Assembly (NCBI GenBank): GCA_016841765.1
Contig: JAENYN010000026.1
Coordinates: 1-62,975, forward strand
Reading direction: 5' to 3'
DNA from: Guptibacillus hwajinpoensis
Lineage (GTDB): Bacteria; Bacillota; Bacilli; Bacillales; Bacillaceae_O
DNA length: 62,975 nt
A program made the translations under genes and the position numbers. The notes under the pieces are model-generated. The model saw only the letters and a program-made list of their open reading frames with translations, did no database searches and was not told where the DNA came from. Of the stretch, positions 62,879 to 62,975 are shown in pieces (within the stretch, counting starts at the first letter, position 1; each line of letters starts with the position of its first letter).

Positions 62879-62892
62879 TGCTCTTTGAAAAC
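62879..62892 (+). promoter_or_regulatory. boxA-like antitermination site in the rrn leader
   Basis: TGCTCTTTGAAAAC matches the boxA region of Bacillus rRNA leaders, where NusB and S10 (NusE) bind to allow read-through of rRNA genes. Confidence 0.7.
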
Positions 62893-62961
62893 TAAACAAA
62901 AGTCAAGCGCGTCTAAAGAATTTTTTTAAGCAAGAAACAAGAGCTTTTCAAACATCTTCAT

Positions 62962-62975
62962 TTTATCGGAGAGTT
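62962..62975 (+). rRNA. rrs: 16S rRNA, 5' end only (partial)
   Basis: TTTATCGGAGAGTT is the 5' end of mature Bacillus 16S rRNA. The window ends here. Confidence 0.88.

Overview
The window comes from an endospore-forming Firmicute of the Bacillaceae (Bacillus sensu lato). Gene order follows the Bacillus subtilis 100-160 kb region almost gene for gene, from the end of one rRNA operon (5S tail at base 1) to the start of the next (16S 5' end at 62962). Shine-Dalgarno sequences are strong and purine-rich, TTG and GTG starts are common, promoters are of the SigA type, and there are T-box and L10/L13 leader RNAs. sigH, cwlD, gerD, kbaA and pdaB mark a spore former. The sequence alone does not let me name a species.

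Layout. 1-797: 5S tail, terminator, and a direct duplication carrying a 5S remnant. 798-1508: an MgtC/SapB-family membrane protein that is not part of the standard block. 1592-8878: CtsR-controlled protein quality control (ctsR-mcsA-mcsB-clpC), then radA and disA. 9107-17944: yacL, ispD-ispF, gltX, a cysteine T-box with cysE-cysS, mrnC, rlmB, rae1 and sigH. 18539-22237: rpmG-secE-nusG and the L11/L1/L10/L12 genes with an L10 leader. 23051-31117: an RsmC-like methylase, rpoB and rpoC. 31209-36038: an L7Ae-like protein and the str operon (rpsL, rpsG, fusA, tuf). 37037-52003: the S10, spc and alpha gene cluster, from rpsJ to rplQ, including secY, adk, map, infA and rpoA. 52210-56578: the ECF transporter module (ecfA1, ecfA2, ecfT), truA, rplM and rpsI. 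57143-62448: a spore and signalling block (ybaK, cwlD, salA, gerD, kbaA, pdaB) and one small unknown gene. 62464-62975: tandem rRNA promoters, leader and the first bases of 16S rRNA.

Most of the window is one transcriptional direction of information-processing genes: ribosome, RNA polymerase, translation factors and protein export. Regulation visible in the DNA includes a CtsR operator, a T-box whose specifier and acceptor-pairing bases both fit tRNA-Cys, r-protein leaders, and candidate SigG and SigE promoters on spore genes. Only gerD and pdaB are on the minus strand.

I found no convincing new multi-gene system; this is a conserved housekeeping region. The points worth a second look lie between the genes: the duplicated 5S tail, two families of short non-coding repeats, decaying spacers after rplL and tuf, structured leaders before rpoB, rplA, fusA, tuf and cwlD, and two poorly characterised small genes (48948 and 62215). 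All functional calls come from recognising protein families by eye; no database search was run.
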